The position numbers and the translations under genes were made by a program. From assembly GCA_003488965.1 (NCBI GenBank), contig DNJW01000403.1, positions 1 to 6,296 of the forward strand: DNA of 6,296 bases. Direction: 5' to 3'. This DNA is from Lachnospiraceae bacterium (GTDB taxonomy: Bacteria > Bacillota > Clostridia > Lachnospirales > Lachnospiraceae). Shown one piece after another: positions 1-6,271 of the stretch (its first letter is position 1; each line of letters opens with the position of its first letter). The notes beneath the pieces are model-generated. The model saw nothing but the letters and a program-made list of their open reading frames with translations, ran no database searches and was not told the origin of the DNA.

Positions 1-1026
1 AGCAGTTATGAAATGTTCTGGTATCCATGGGATGACACAAAGAAGGAGGCCTGGGTGAGACAGATGCCCAAGCATAAGTATGTGATTCACTTGGAAAACA
101 ACCCGATTACTACTTACCGTTACCGTATGCATCAGGAGGACCTGGCAAAACAGTTCGGCAGATGGTACCGGATTTCCCATGGGAACAAAAAAACCGTCTG
201 TCTGCTGGGAATGCGGGCGGACGAATCCTTGCAAAGATACAGCGGGTTTTTGAATAAGAAGTACGGTTATAAAAATGAATGCTGGATTAGCAGGCAGTTT
301 AAAAATGTATGGTGTGCCTCCCCGCTGTATGACTGGAGCCTGGAGGATGTATGGCATGCCAATTATCTTTTTGAGTATGACTATAACCGTCTGTATGATT
401 TATATTATATGGCAGGTCTTAAGGTTTCTCAGATGCGGGTGGCTTCCCCTTTCAACGATTATTCCAAGGATAGCCTGAATTTATACCGCGTACTGGACCC
501 GGATATATGGGCGAAGCTGGTAGGGCGTGTACAGGGAGCCAATTTTGCCAGTATTTATGCCAGGTCAAAGGCCATGGGTTACCGCAGCATCACTTTGCCG
601 GAGGGACATACATGGGAGTCCTATACCAGGTTTTTGCTGGATACGCTTCCTGTAAAGCTGCGGAACAATTATGTCAAGAAATTCAATACGTCCATTAAAT
701 TCTGGCATGAAAAGGGGGGAGGACTGGAAGAGGAAACGATTAGGGAACTGGAGGAGCACGGATATAAGATAAAGCGCAACGGGGTTTCCAATTATACGCT
801 GGATAAAAAATCCCGGATTATATTTATGGAAAAAATCCCGGACAATACGGATGACATAAAAAGCTGCAGGGATATTCCAAGCTGGAAAAGGATGTGCTAC
901 TGCATTTTAAAAAATGACCATATTTGCCGCTCCATGGGTTTTGGGCTCAACAGACAGCAGCAGAGGGCAATTGACATGATAAAGAAAAGGTACAAAGGAT
1001 TGGAGGAGATGAATGGAGAAATATAA
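1..1026 (+). CDS. ibrA: IbrA-like PAPS reductase-family protein (DUF3440), 5'-truncated by window edge
   Basis: The frame is open from base 1 (reading SSYEMFWYPWDD), so the Met at 13 is internal and the gene begins upstream; 341 codons are visible. Members of the family are adenine-nucleotide alpha-hydrolase-fold proteins related to phosphoadenosine phosphosulfate reductase and are usually a little over 400 residues. The N-terminal PP-loop that would bind nucleotide lies outside the window. Visible family marks are GMRADES followed by QRY (208-240), the block ASPLYDWSLEDVW, the block YDLYYMAGLKVSQMRVASPF, and a C-terminal IPSWKRMCYCILKNDH segment (874-921). Four cysteines sit in that last segment (codons at 865, 895, 901, 925), which could hold a metal or act in redox chemistry; that is inference. 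In E. coli, IbrA acts with IbrB to activate eib genes, and its biochemical reaction is not settled. The stop overlaps the next gene, so the two are probably translated together. The family call is firm; the function in this organism is not. Confidence 0.88.
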   Translation, partial: SSYEMFWYPWDDTKKEAWVRQMPKHKYVIHLENNPITTYRYRMHQEDLAKQFGRWYRISHGNKKTVCLLGMRADESLQRYSGFLNKKYGYKNECWISRQFKNVWCASPLYDWSLEDVWHANYLFEYDYNRLYDLYYMAGLKVSQMRVASPFNDYSKDSLNLYRVLDPDIWAKLVGRVQGANFASIYARSKAMGYRSITLPEGHTWESYTRFLLDTLPVKLRNNYVKKFNTSIKFWHEKGGGLEEETIRELEEHGYKIKRNGVSNYTLDKKSRIIFMEKIPDNTDDIKSCRDIPSWKRMCYCILKNDHICRSMGFGLNRQQQRAIDMIKKRYKGLEEMNGEI

Positions 1027-1603
1027 AAGTCCCGTTTATAACATAATTTCAGTACCGGTACATAAAATTAAACCGAATAATTATAATCCCAACTCGGTGG
1101 CGCCGCCGGAAATGCAGCTGCTGTACCAGAGCATCAAAATGGACGGCTATACCATGCCGATTGTCTGTTATTATAATAAGGAAACGGACGAATATATTAT
1201 TGTGGACGGTTTTCACCGTTACAGGGTGATGCTGGAGCATGAGGATATCTTTGAACGGGAAGAGGGAAGGCTGCCGGTGTCGGTCATTGACAAACCGCTT
1301 GACCACCGGATGGCAAGTACCATCCGTCACAACCGGGCAAGGGGAAGCCATAACGTGGATCTGATGAGCAACATCGTAAAGGAACTGCATGAAATCGGAC
1401 GTTCCGATGCATGGATTTCCAGACATCTGGGAATGGATAAGGATGAAATTCTGAGACTGAAGCAGATTACAGGACTGGCAGCGCTGTTTCAGGATATAAA
1501 ATTCGGAAAGGCATGGCGTCCGGTGGAAGAAGATGACGAAGGAGAGACGGAGGATGAATTTGAAACGGGAGCTGGTGATTCCGAATGCGGACCTTCCCTT
1601 TAA
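1013..1603 (+). CDS. ibrB: IbrB-like ParB/Srx-fold nuclease-domain protein
   Basis: This 196-residue protein starts at an ATG 14 bp inside the end of the ibrA-like gene, with GGAGGAG at 1002-1008 as ribosome binding site. Such an overlap points to translational coupling and a joint function. The N-terminal ParB-type domain shows VPVHKIKPNNYNPNSV (residues 14-29), a DGY/PIV strand pair (44-51), the nucleotide-binding-type motif VDGFHRYRV (64-72, matching the GxRRxxA-like box of ParB) and TIRHNRARGSHN (103-114, equivalent to the second ParB box). A helix-turn-helix-like stretch follows at about residues 129-155 (GRSDAWISRHLGMDKDEILR), ending near FGKAW. The last 25 or so residues are strongly acidic (EEDDEGETEDEFE) and look like an appended, probably unstructured tail. 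Known IbrB acts with IbrA in gene activation in E. coli. ParB-fold proteins can bind or hydrolyse CTP or cut DNA, but which applies here cannot be told from sequence. No terminator is seen downstream. Confidence 0.87.
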   Translation: MEKYKSPVYNIISVPVHKIKPNNYNPNSVAPPEMQLLYQSIKMDGYTMPIVCYYNKETDEYIIVDGFHRYRVMLEHEDIFEREEGRLPVSVIDKPLDHRMASTIRHNRARGSHNVDLMSNIVKELHEIGRSDAWISRHLGMDKDEILRLKQITGLAALFQDIKFGKAWRPVEEDDEGETEDEFETGAGDSECGPSL

Positions 1604-1670
1604 AATGTTTGTTTTTGAAGGAAAGAACGGAAAGAGATGGGCAGGAGGATGGCCTGCGAAATTGACATAG
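1554..1670 (+). pseudogene. 38-codon ORF: possible AraC-type regulator N-terminal remnant or small protein
   Basis: An ATG at 1554 opens a 38-codon frame ending in TAG at 1668-1670 and overlapping the acidic tail of ibrB by 50 bp in another frame. A GGAGAG at 1541-1546 gives it a plausible ribosome binding site. The peptide starts MNLKRELVIPNADLPFKMF, continues VFEGKNG, then runs into GKRWAGGWPAKLT. From memory, the stretch from ELVIPN to FEGKNG resembles the start of clostridial AraC-family regulators with a cupin sensor domain, where an HWHRS-type motif would follow; no frame downstream continues that way. It may therefore be the stub of a regulator lost after ibrB, or an unrelated small protein. 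The -35 box of the next gene overlaps its last codons. The similarity is recollection, not a search result, so confidence is low. Confidence 0.33.
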
Positions 1671-1691
1671 AATAATGCCGCATTGTATAAT
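1662..1691 (+). promoter_or_regulatory. Consensus sigma-A promoter of the J-domain/TPR gene
   Basis: TTGACA at 1662-1667 and TATAAT at 1686-1691 are both perfect consensus hexamers, separated by 18 bp. Transcription should start near 1698-1700, giving a short leader of about 27 nt before the ATG at 1726. This makes the long downstream gene its own transcription unit, though read-through from ibrAB is also possible because no terminator lies between. It also rules out the in-frame ATG at 1675, which would lie upstream of the transcription start. Confidence 0.85.
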
Positions 1692-1710
1692 TATGTCATA
1701 TAAACGCGGA

Positions 1711-1718
1711 AGGAGAGG
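1711..1718 (+). promoter_or_regulatory. Ribosome binding site fixing the J/TPR gene start
   Basis: AGGAGAGG lies 7 nt upstream of the ATG at 1726. No comparable site precedes the upstream in-frame ATGs at 1675 and 1693, so this site decides the start. Confidence 0.8.
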
Positions 1719-1725
1719 GCACCGG

Positions 1726-4700
1726 ATGGAAACACAAAGGATATTTGAAGTGCTGGGAATTGGTGAAACCAAGGATGAAAAGGAAATAAAAGCGGCGTAT
1801 AGGAACAGGCTGGCATCGGTGAATCCGGAGGATAACCCGGAGGGATTTAAACGTTTAAGGGAGGCTTATGAGAGCGCCCTTGTTATGGCAAGGGGGCAGG
1901 AAGAAGAGCAGCTGCAGGATACACCGTCAGACCGGTATATAAGAGAGGTCGAGGAGGTATACCGTTCTTTGCCCCGAAGGCTGGATGAAAAGGAATGGGA
2001 ACGTCTGGCAAGGAATGAGATGCTGGACGACTTGGTATTGGAGGAAGAAATTAAATGGAAGCTTTTCCGGTATTTGGCGGACCATTTTAGAATGCCTGCG
2101 CCTATCTGGAAAGTATTGGATAAGGCATTTGGAATTGTGGAAAATGCCGGAGAATTTAAAGAGCATCTGCCGGAGGGATTTGTGGATTTTATGGTATGGA
2201 AAAGTTCCGAAGAGGGAGGCGGGACGGATTTTCCCTTTGAAAAGCTGAAAGGGAAGGAAACGGCAGATTATGATGAATTTATCAGGAATTTTAACGAATT
2301 ATCCCAGATGCTGGGGGAAGAGCCTGAGGATAGGGAAAACTGGAAGAAGGAACTGGGACAGAAAATTACTTTTATGGATACCTTGGAAATTTTCCATCCC
2401 TGGTATGAGATGGAAAAGGCGAAATATAGGTTTGCCTGCGGACAAAAAGAAGATGCGGAGCATGCGGTACGAAAGCTTTGGGATATGGGGGAAAAGGATA
2501 TCAGAATGCTTTATGCCGGTGCGGGCATATTGAACGGATGCGGGCAGAGCGAAGAGGCGGCGGAGATTTACGGGAAACTCCTGGAGGAAGAGGGGATGAC
2601 CAATGAGGACGTTTATAATACATCCGTTGCCTTGGCGGAAATCCGTGCCGGACAGCAGAAATGGGAAGAGGCCAGGGAACATGCTTTGGCGGCAAGAAGG
2701 CTTTACAGTACCCGTAAGTCGGTGGAACTGCTGAAGGAATGCAATACGGAAATTATCAAGCTGTATACGGGAGAAAAAGCGGCGGGAATGACTGCGGAGG
2801 ACGGCGTTACACTGGCATGGTGCTATATCCAGGAAGGAAGGGCGGAAGAAGGACTGGAGTTTTTCAGGGAGCATCCGGTGCTGGAAGAGGATATGACGGG
2901 ACGTCAGGCGGAGTGCCCGACGGGATGTCAGGAAGGGGAGCGGGCAGGATGCCAGGCGGAGTGCCATAGGGTAAAGGCTATTCTCTTTGTGTCGGCCAGA
3001 ATGGACGTGGAGGCAGAGGCGGAAGCAAAACTGTGGAGAAAATGTATTCTAGAACTGGAGAAAGAAGAACCCTATTGGCTGGCGCAGAGTTATGAACTGG
3101 AAGGGAAGGCATTCCAGATACGCTATGAAAAGCTGGAGACAAAGGAAGGGGAAGAGGCAAAAAAGCTGAAAGAAGCGGCGTTGTCTGCTTTTGATGCGGC
3201 AGTGTCGGTACAGCCGGAAGATATTGATTTCTTGATGGCAAAGCTGCATTTCCTGCGAGCGCTAAAGGATTACAGGCAGATGGTGGAAATCTGCGGTAAG
3301 ATAAAAGAAATCGACAAAGGGTATTTCTGGGCTTATTTCTATGCCCAGGAAGCTTATGAAGGGCTGGGCAAAGCGCAGGAAGTAGTGGATACTTTTTATG
3401 AAGCGAAGAGAATTTATGCCGGAATGCCGGAAATTTACGAGCGTGCCGCAGGGGCATTTTGGGCATATGGACAATACGGGGAGACAAAAAATATCATCCG
3501 GCAGGCAGAAGAGGCGGGCATAAACAGTTTTTCCCTGCGGGTGAAGAAGCTGGAGATGATGCGGCGGGATGCGGAGAATGAAGAAAGCCTGAAAGAGGCG
3601 GATGAATACGCAAAGCAGCTGATTGAGGAACTGGAACAGGCGGAAGGGGTAAAGAATAAGGATATTCTTTTGTCGGACGCTTATTTGCAGAGAGCATTTA
3701 TTCATGACAGCAGATATGCCGACAAGTTCAGGCAAGAGGACGAGATGGAGACCTGGGCAAAACGGTCGGTGGAACTGGCGGACAGCAACCGGAACCGGTA
3801 CTTTTTAGGACGTTTTTATGAGGAATATAAGGATGAGCCGAAAACTGCCTATGAGCATCTGAAAATATGCGAAGATCGGGGGCTGGATTTTGAATGGCTG
3901 TACTATTATCTTGCTTTGTGTCATGAGGATTTTAAGGAATGGGACAACGCTATTGCATATTATAAAAAGGCGATAGAAAAGGCTCCGGAGGAAAGGGACT
4001 TTCCATGGCGGATTGCATGGCTTTACCGCATGAAGTTCAACCGGACGGGGCAGAAGGAATATTATGAGGAAGCCATTAAGTATTTGAATCTTTTTGTGGA
4101 AAAACACGGGGAAAATGCCAGGGAACTGTGGCAGCTGTCCGATCTTCATTCTAAGAACAGGGAATATGAACTGGCATTGGCGGAAATCGAGAGAGCGATG
4201 GAAAGGGACGGACAGAGCAGAAACTGGGGTCATAAAGCGGTGCTTCTGGAGCTGATGGGAAGAAAAGACGAGGCAGTGGAATATTACGAGAAAGGAATTG
4301 CCGTAGGGCTGGAAAAGGGGACGGATTACAGCTATGGTTACTCCCAGATGTTTGATTATTTCTGTGAATTGAGGGAATATGAAAAGGGGCTTGCATGGTT
4401 CCAGGAAAAAATCGGGCTTATGAAGACAGAGGAACAGAAAAAGACAGCCTATGGATACATAAAATATTATTATATCATGCTGAAGGATTATACCAAAGCA
4501 TTGGATGCGCTGGAGAGAATACATGGAGGAATATCGCTGGCAGATTATGTGTCTGACGGATGGGAGGAAGAAGGCGAGCGCATCAATGACCTTTTGGATG
4601 CGTATCAGTTTTTCTTAAGTCCGGAGGAATTAAAACAGAAAGCGGAGGAGGCCGTGGCACTTCTGGAAGGAGACGGGGCAGCCGGCCTGAAAGAAAACCA

Positions 4701-5286
4701 TGAGGGAAAGAGAAGCGCATATATACAGATTGCGTTCTGCTATGCCCATTATATCATGGATGAGGAAAAGGGGATTCTGTATTTTAAGAAAGCGCTGGAG
4801 CAGGCAGAACTTGATGAGAAGGGCATAAATACCTCCGGTTACCGTTATACGGTATCCAGTCTCATGAAAATCCTTTGGAGACAGGGAAAGCTGGAACAAG
4901 CGAAAGAATGCCGGAAACTCTATGTGAAGAGTCTGGCGGAAATCTACGAAGAATGCAAAGAACTGGGAAAGGGGACGGAAGAACTCCATTTGAGGGAATG
5001 CGCCCATAGAAAAACAAATATTTATCATCTGTTTGAGATTTCTTTTTTCAGCGGCGAGTACGAGGAAGCAAGGGGATATCTGCAGCAGATAGAAGCATGC
5101 GAATGGTGCTGGAACTGTACAAGCCTGGAATGCACGGAGCAATGGGAGTGCAAAGGATTCATGGCTCTTCATGACGGGAAGCTGGAAGAGGCGGAAAAGT
5201 ATCTGAAGCATGCATTGGAATGCGGCCGCAGAGGGAATGACGATGCCAAATGGGGGTTGAAGATATTGAAAATGATGCAGAAATAA
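1726..5286 (+). CDS. Large J-like-domain protein with TPR solenoid
   Basis: The 1186-residue product starts at the ATG that has a good ribosome binding site and lies just downstream of the promoter. The N-terminus is a short J domain: IFEVLGI (6-12), helix II KEIKAAYRNRL (19-29), the loop VNPEDNPEGF (32-41) and helix III KRLREAYESAL (42-52). The invariant HPD that stimulates Hsp70 is here N33-P34-E35. J-like proteins with this DNPEGFKRLREAYE form are known as partners of specialised Hsp70s such as E. coli HscC, but whether this one acts on an Hsp70 is open. The rest is helical TPR-like repeats, recognisable from about residue 223 to the C-terminus; the clearest is WLYYYLALCHEDFKEWDNAI and onward (724-757). 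A three-unit 8-residue tandem repeat interrupts the solenoid at 391-414. Near the end lies a Cys cluster, C1125, C1128, C1131, C1136 and C1142, followed by a last TPR (1142-1167). No signal peptide or membrane segment is seen, so it is probably cytoplasmic. The likely role is a protein-binding scaffold or co-chaperone; the client is unknown. Confidence 0.85.
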   Translation: METQRIFEVLGIGETKDEKEIKAAYRNRLASVNPEDNPEGFKRLREAYESALVMARGQEEEQLQDTPSDRYIREVEEVYRSLPRRLDEKEWERLARNEMLDDLVLEEEIKWKLFRYLADHFRMPAPIWKVLDKAFGIVENAGEFKEHLPEGFVDFMVWKSSEEGGGTDFPFEKLKGKETADYDEFIRNFNELSQMLGEEPEDRENWKKELGQKITFMDTLEIFHPWYEMEKAKYRFACGQKEDAEHAVRKLWDMGEKDIRMLYAGAGILNGCGQSEEAAEIYGKLLEEEGMTNEDVYNTSVALAEIRAGQQKWEEAREHALAARRLYSTRKSVELLKECNTEIIKLYTGEKAAGMTAEDGVTLAWCYIQEGRAEEGLEFFREHPVLEEDMTGRQAECPTGCQEGERAGCQAECHRVKAILFVSARMDVEAEAEAKLWRKCILELEKEEPYWLAQSYELEGKAFQIRYEKLETKEGEEAKKLKEAALSAFDAAVSVQPEDIDFLMAKLHFLRALKDYRQMVEICGKIKEIDKGYFWAYFYAQEAYEGLGKAQEVVDTFYEAKRIYAGMPEIYERAAGAFWAYGQYGETKNIIRQAEEAGINSFSLRVKKLEMMRRDAENEESLKEADEYAKQLIEELEQAEGVKNKDILLSDAYLQRAFIHDSRYADKFRQEDEMETWAKRSVELADSNRNRYFLGRFYEEYKDEPKTAYEHLKICEDRGLDFEWLYYYLALCHEDFKEWDNAIAYYKKAIEKAPEERDFPWRIAWLYRMKFNRTGQKEYYEEAIKYLNLFVEKHGENARELWQLSDLHSKNREYELALAEIERAMERDGQSRNWGHKAVLLELMGRKDEAVEYYEKGIAVGLEKGTDYSYGYSQMFDYFCELREYEKGLAWFQEKIGLMKTEEQKKTAYGYIKYYYIMLKDYTKALDALERIHGGISLADYVSDGWEEEGERINDLLDAYQFFLSPEELKQKAEEAVALLEGDGAAGLKENHEGKRSAYIQIAFCYAHYIMDEEKGILYFKKALEQAELDEKGINTSGYRYTVSSLMKILWRQGKLEQAKECRKLYVKSLAEIYEECKELGKGTEELHLRECAHRKTNIYHLFEISFFSGEYEEARGYLQQIEACEWCWNCTSLECTEQWECKGFMALHDGKLEEAEKYLKHALECGRRGNDDAKWGLKILKMMQK
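2896..2967 (+). repeat. Three tandem 24-bp units coding an 8-residue Cys repeat
   Basis: Three head-to-tail 24-bp units lie inside the J/TPR gene and encode TGRQAECP, TGCQEGER and AGCQAECH (residues 391-414). Units 1 and 3 are most alike (both contain CAGGCGGAGTGCC), and unit 2 has diverged in its second half. The unit length is a multiple of three, so the frame is kept. The segment sits between helices after a TPR-like pair (about 361-385), in a place where a flexible loop would be tolerated. It probably arose by slippage and may vary in copy number between strains. Confidence 0.8.
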
Positions 5287-5314
5287 ATATATCTGGTAAG
5301 ATACGATGAAAAGG

Positions 5315-5349
5315 ACTGTTACACTAAAATAGCGTAGCAGTTTCTTTTT
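5315..5349 (+). terminator. Probable intrinsic terminator after the J/TPR gene
   Basis: Arms 5315-5326 and 5330-5341 pair over 12 positions with one G-T wobble and one A-C mismatch around an AAA loop, followed by TTCTTTTT. It begins 29 bp after the stop codon. The stem is moderate in GC, so termination may be incomplete, but position and T tract fit a Rho-independent terminator. Confidence 0.7.
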
Positions 5350-5382
5350 GCCCGGAAATACAATTCGGATTTTATTTTATAC

Positions 5383-5411
5383 TTGACAATTAAACACACA
5401 AGTTATATTAT
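5383..5411 (+). promoter_or_regulatory. Sigma-A promoter of the secreted-protein gene
   Basis: TTGACA at 5383-5388 is perfect consensus, and TATTAT at 5406-5411 is one mismatch from consensus at the optimal 17-bp spacing. The region just upstream (5361-5381) is A+T-rich and could serve as an UP-like element. Transcription should start near 5418-5420, giving a leader of about 95 nt. Confidence 0.82.
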
Positions 5412-5415
5412 TTGT

Positions 5416-5473
5416 ATGATGCATCTGACATAACCCGTAGACATCATTGGATGTTCTGTGTTGGAAGCATCGT
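5416..5473 (+). other. Possible folded 5' leader of the secreted-protein mRNA
   Basis: Within the leader, GATGC at 5418-5422 can pair with GCATC at 5467-5471. Inside that, GACATC at 5440-5445 can pair with GATGTT at 5450-5455 (one wobble) around an ATTG loop. The stems are short and match no riboswitch class I recognise. The ribosome binding site at 5501 is left free, so the likely effect is stabilising the transcript; chance pairing is also possible. Confidence 0.25.
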
Positions 5474-5500
5474 TTATCTTACATATTTTTCAACTATCAA

Positions 5501-5506
5501 AGGAGG
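5501..5506 (+). promoter_or_regulatory. Optimal Shine-Dalgarno fixing the secreted-protein start
   Basis: AGGAGG sits 8 nt before the ATG at 5515. The frame is open farther upstream through a GTG at 5458, but that codon lacks such a site, and only the ATG at 5515 gives a proper signal peptide beginning MKKATLNK. Confidence 0.88.
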
Positions 5507-5514
5507 ATCTAAAA

Positions 5515-6201
5515 ATGAAAAAAGCAACTCTTAACAAAGTGTTTGCAAGCGCATTGGCAGTAGCTCTCTGCGTTCCCATGCTGGTTGTAAATCCGATGAC
5601 TGTTAACGCTGTTTCCGGCAATACAGTATCTGGAAATACATCTTCTGGCAGCACATCCAGCAGTGAATCCAGCTCAAGCAGCTCATCCAGCACTGGTTCC
5701 GTTACAGTAGGTTCCAATGCCACCGTAGTAATCGCTGGAAGGAATGTAACCACAACTGTTGGCGGCGTATTCGTTGCAACAGCAGTTAACGGCGCAGCAA
5801 TCACAACACCTTATGCATCTGTAGCAACTGCAGCAGGATTAAGCCAGGCAGATATTGATGCAGGAACAAACGTAAGATTCTATATCTGCAACAGCACAAA
5901 CAAAGCAATGAAAGATGCTCTGAAATCTGCAGCAGAAGCAACAGGAAAGAACGTTGCAGCTTACATCAATGTTGATTTGTATACGATTACCAAGAAGGGT
6001 GCAGTAACAGCTATCAGAAATACAGCAGCACCTGTTACCATGACATTTGGTCTGCCGGGACGTATTGCTGGAAGCAACGCTTCTATCATGTGTGTTGACT
6101 CTACAACCGGTAAAGCAGTTGTAATGGAAGATACAGATACAGATCCTAGAACAATTACTGTAGACGCAACAGTATTCGGCGTATACGCTATCGTTTACTA
6201 A
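5515..6201 (+). CDS. Secreted Ser-rich protein of unknown function
   Basis: The 228-residue product has a classic Sec signal peptide: basic MKKATLNK, hydrophobic core FASALAVALCVPMLVV, and a probable signal peptidase I site after VNA (residue 32). The mature part opens with VSGNT repeats (33-47) and a Ser-rich linker up to about residue 62. A globular domain of about 165 residues follows, rich in Val, Ala and Thr. Its last part (PVTMTFGLPGR, later TVFGVYAIVY) resembles the beta-sandwich ends common in clostridial surface proteins, a resemblance from memory. Two cysteines remain after cleavage, C125 and C193, which could form a disulphide. There is no lipobox, LPXTG motif or C-terminal membrane anchor, so release or non-covalent wall binding is expected. 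Codons favour GCA, ACA, GTA and AAC and differ from the GAA/GAG/GGA-rich upstream genes. With the strong promoter, ribosome binding site and terminator this suggests an abundant monocistronic product. I do not recognise a named family. Confidence 0.85.
   Translation: MKKATLNKVFASALAVALCVPMLVVNPMTVNAVSGNTVSGNTSSGSTSSSESSSSSSSSTGSVTVGSNATVVIAGRNVTTTVGGVFVATAVNGAAITTPYASVATAAGLSQADIDAGTNVRFYICNSTNKAMKDALKSAAEATGKNVAAYINVDLYTITKKGAVTAIRNTAAPVTMTFGLPGRIAGSNASIMCVDSTTGKAVVMEDTDTDPRTITVDATVFGVYAIVY
5611..5655 (+). repeat. Three 5-residue repeats at the mature N-terminus
   Basis: VSGNT, VSGNT and SSGST are encoded head to tail in 15-bp units just after the signal-peptide cleavage site. The first two units are identical in protein yet differ at third codon positions (GTT TCC GGC AAT ACA against GTA TCT GGA AAT ACA), so the peptide seems to be conserved rather than freshly duplicated. 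The repeats run into a poly-Ser linker. Confidence 0.7.
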
Positions 6202-6238
6202 GATAAAAGCAGTGTTGTAAGAGAGATAAGATAAGGTT

Positions 6239-6271
6239 GCCCCCGCATTTATTTGCGGGGGCGATTTTTTT
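6239..6271 (+). terminator. Strong intrinsic terminator of the secreted-protein gene
   Basis: A perfect 9-bp stem pairs GCCCCCGCA (6239-6247) with TGCGGGGGC (6254-6262) around a 6-nt loop, followed 2 nt later by seven Ts (6265-6271). It lies 37 bp after the stop codon. The short stretch beyond it (6272-6296) holds nothing I can identify. Confidence 0.95.

Noticed and set aside
1675..1725. Upstream in-frame start for the J/TPR protein
   Set aside because: It lies before the -10 box, has no ribosome binding site, and adds 17 residues that do not belong to the J domain.
2896..2967. CRISPR-like or minisatellite array
   Set aside because: The units are contiguous without spacers, number only three and keep the reading frame, so it is a coding tandem repeat.
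3805..4524. Long minus-strand open frame (239 codons) opposite the J/TPR gene, with others at 2299-2967, 3262-3735 and 4630-5211
   Set aside because: The sense gene is rich in GAA, GAG, AAG and GGA codons, whose complements rarely make stops; the antisense peptides are low-complexity, Phe/Leu/Pro/Ser-rich, lack ribosome binding sites and match nothing recognisable.
5398..5415. Possible operator: ACAA and TTGT flanking the -10 box of the secreted-protein promoter
   Set aside because: Only the outer four bases are symmetric; the interior does not match, so it is likely chance in A+T-rich DNA.
5458..5514. Upstream GTG start for the secreted protein
   Set aside because: No ribosome binding site, and the added residues would spoil the signal peptide; the ATG at 5515 has AGGAGG at ideal spacing.
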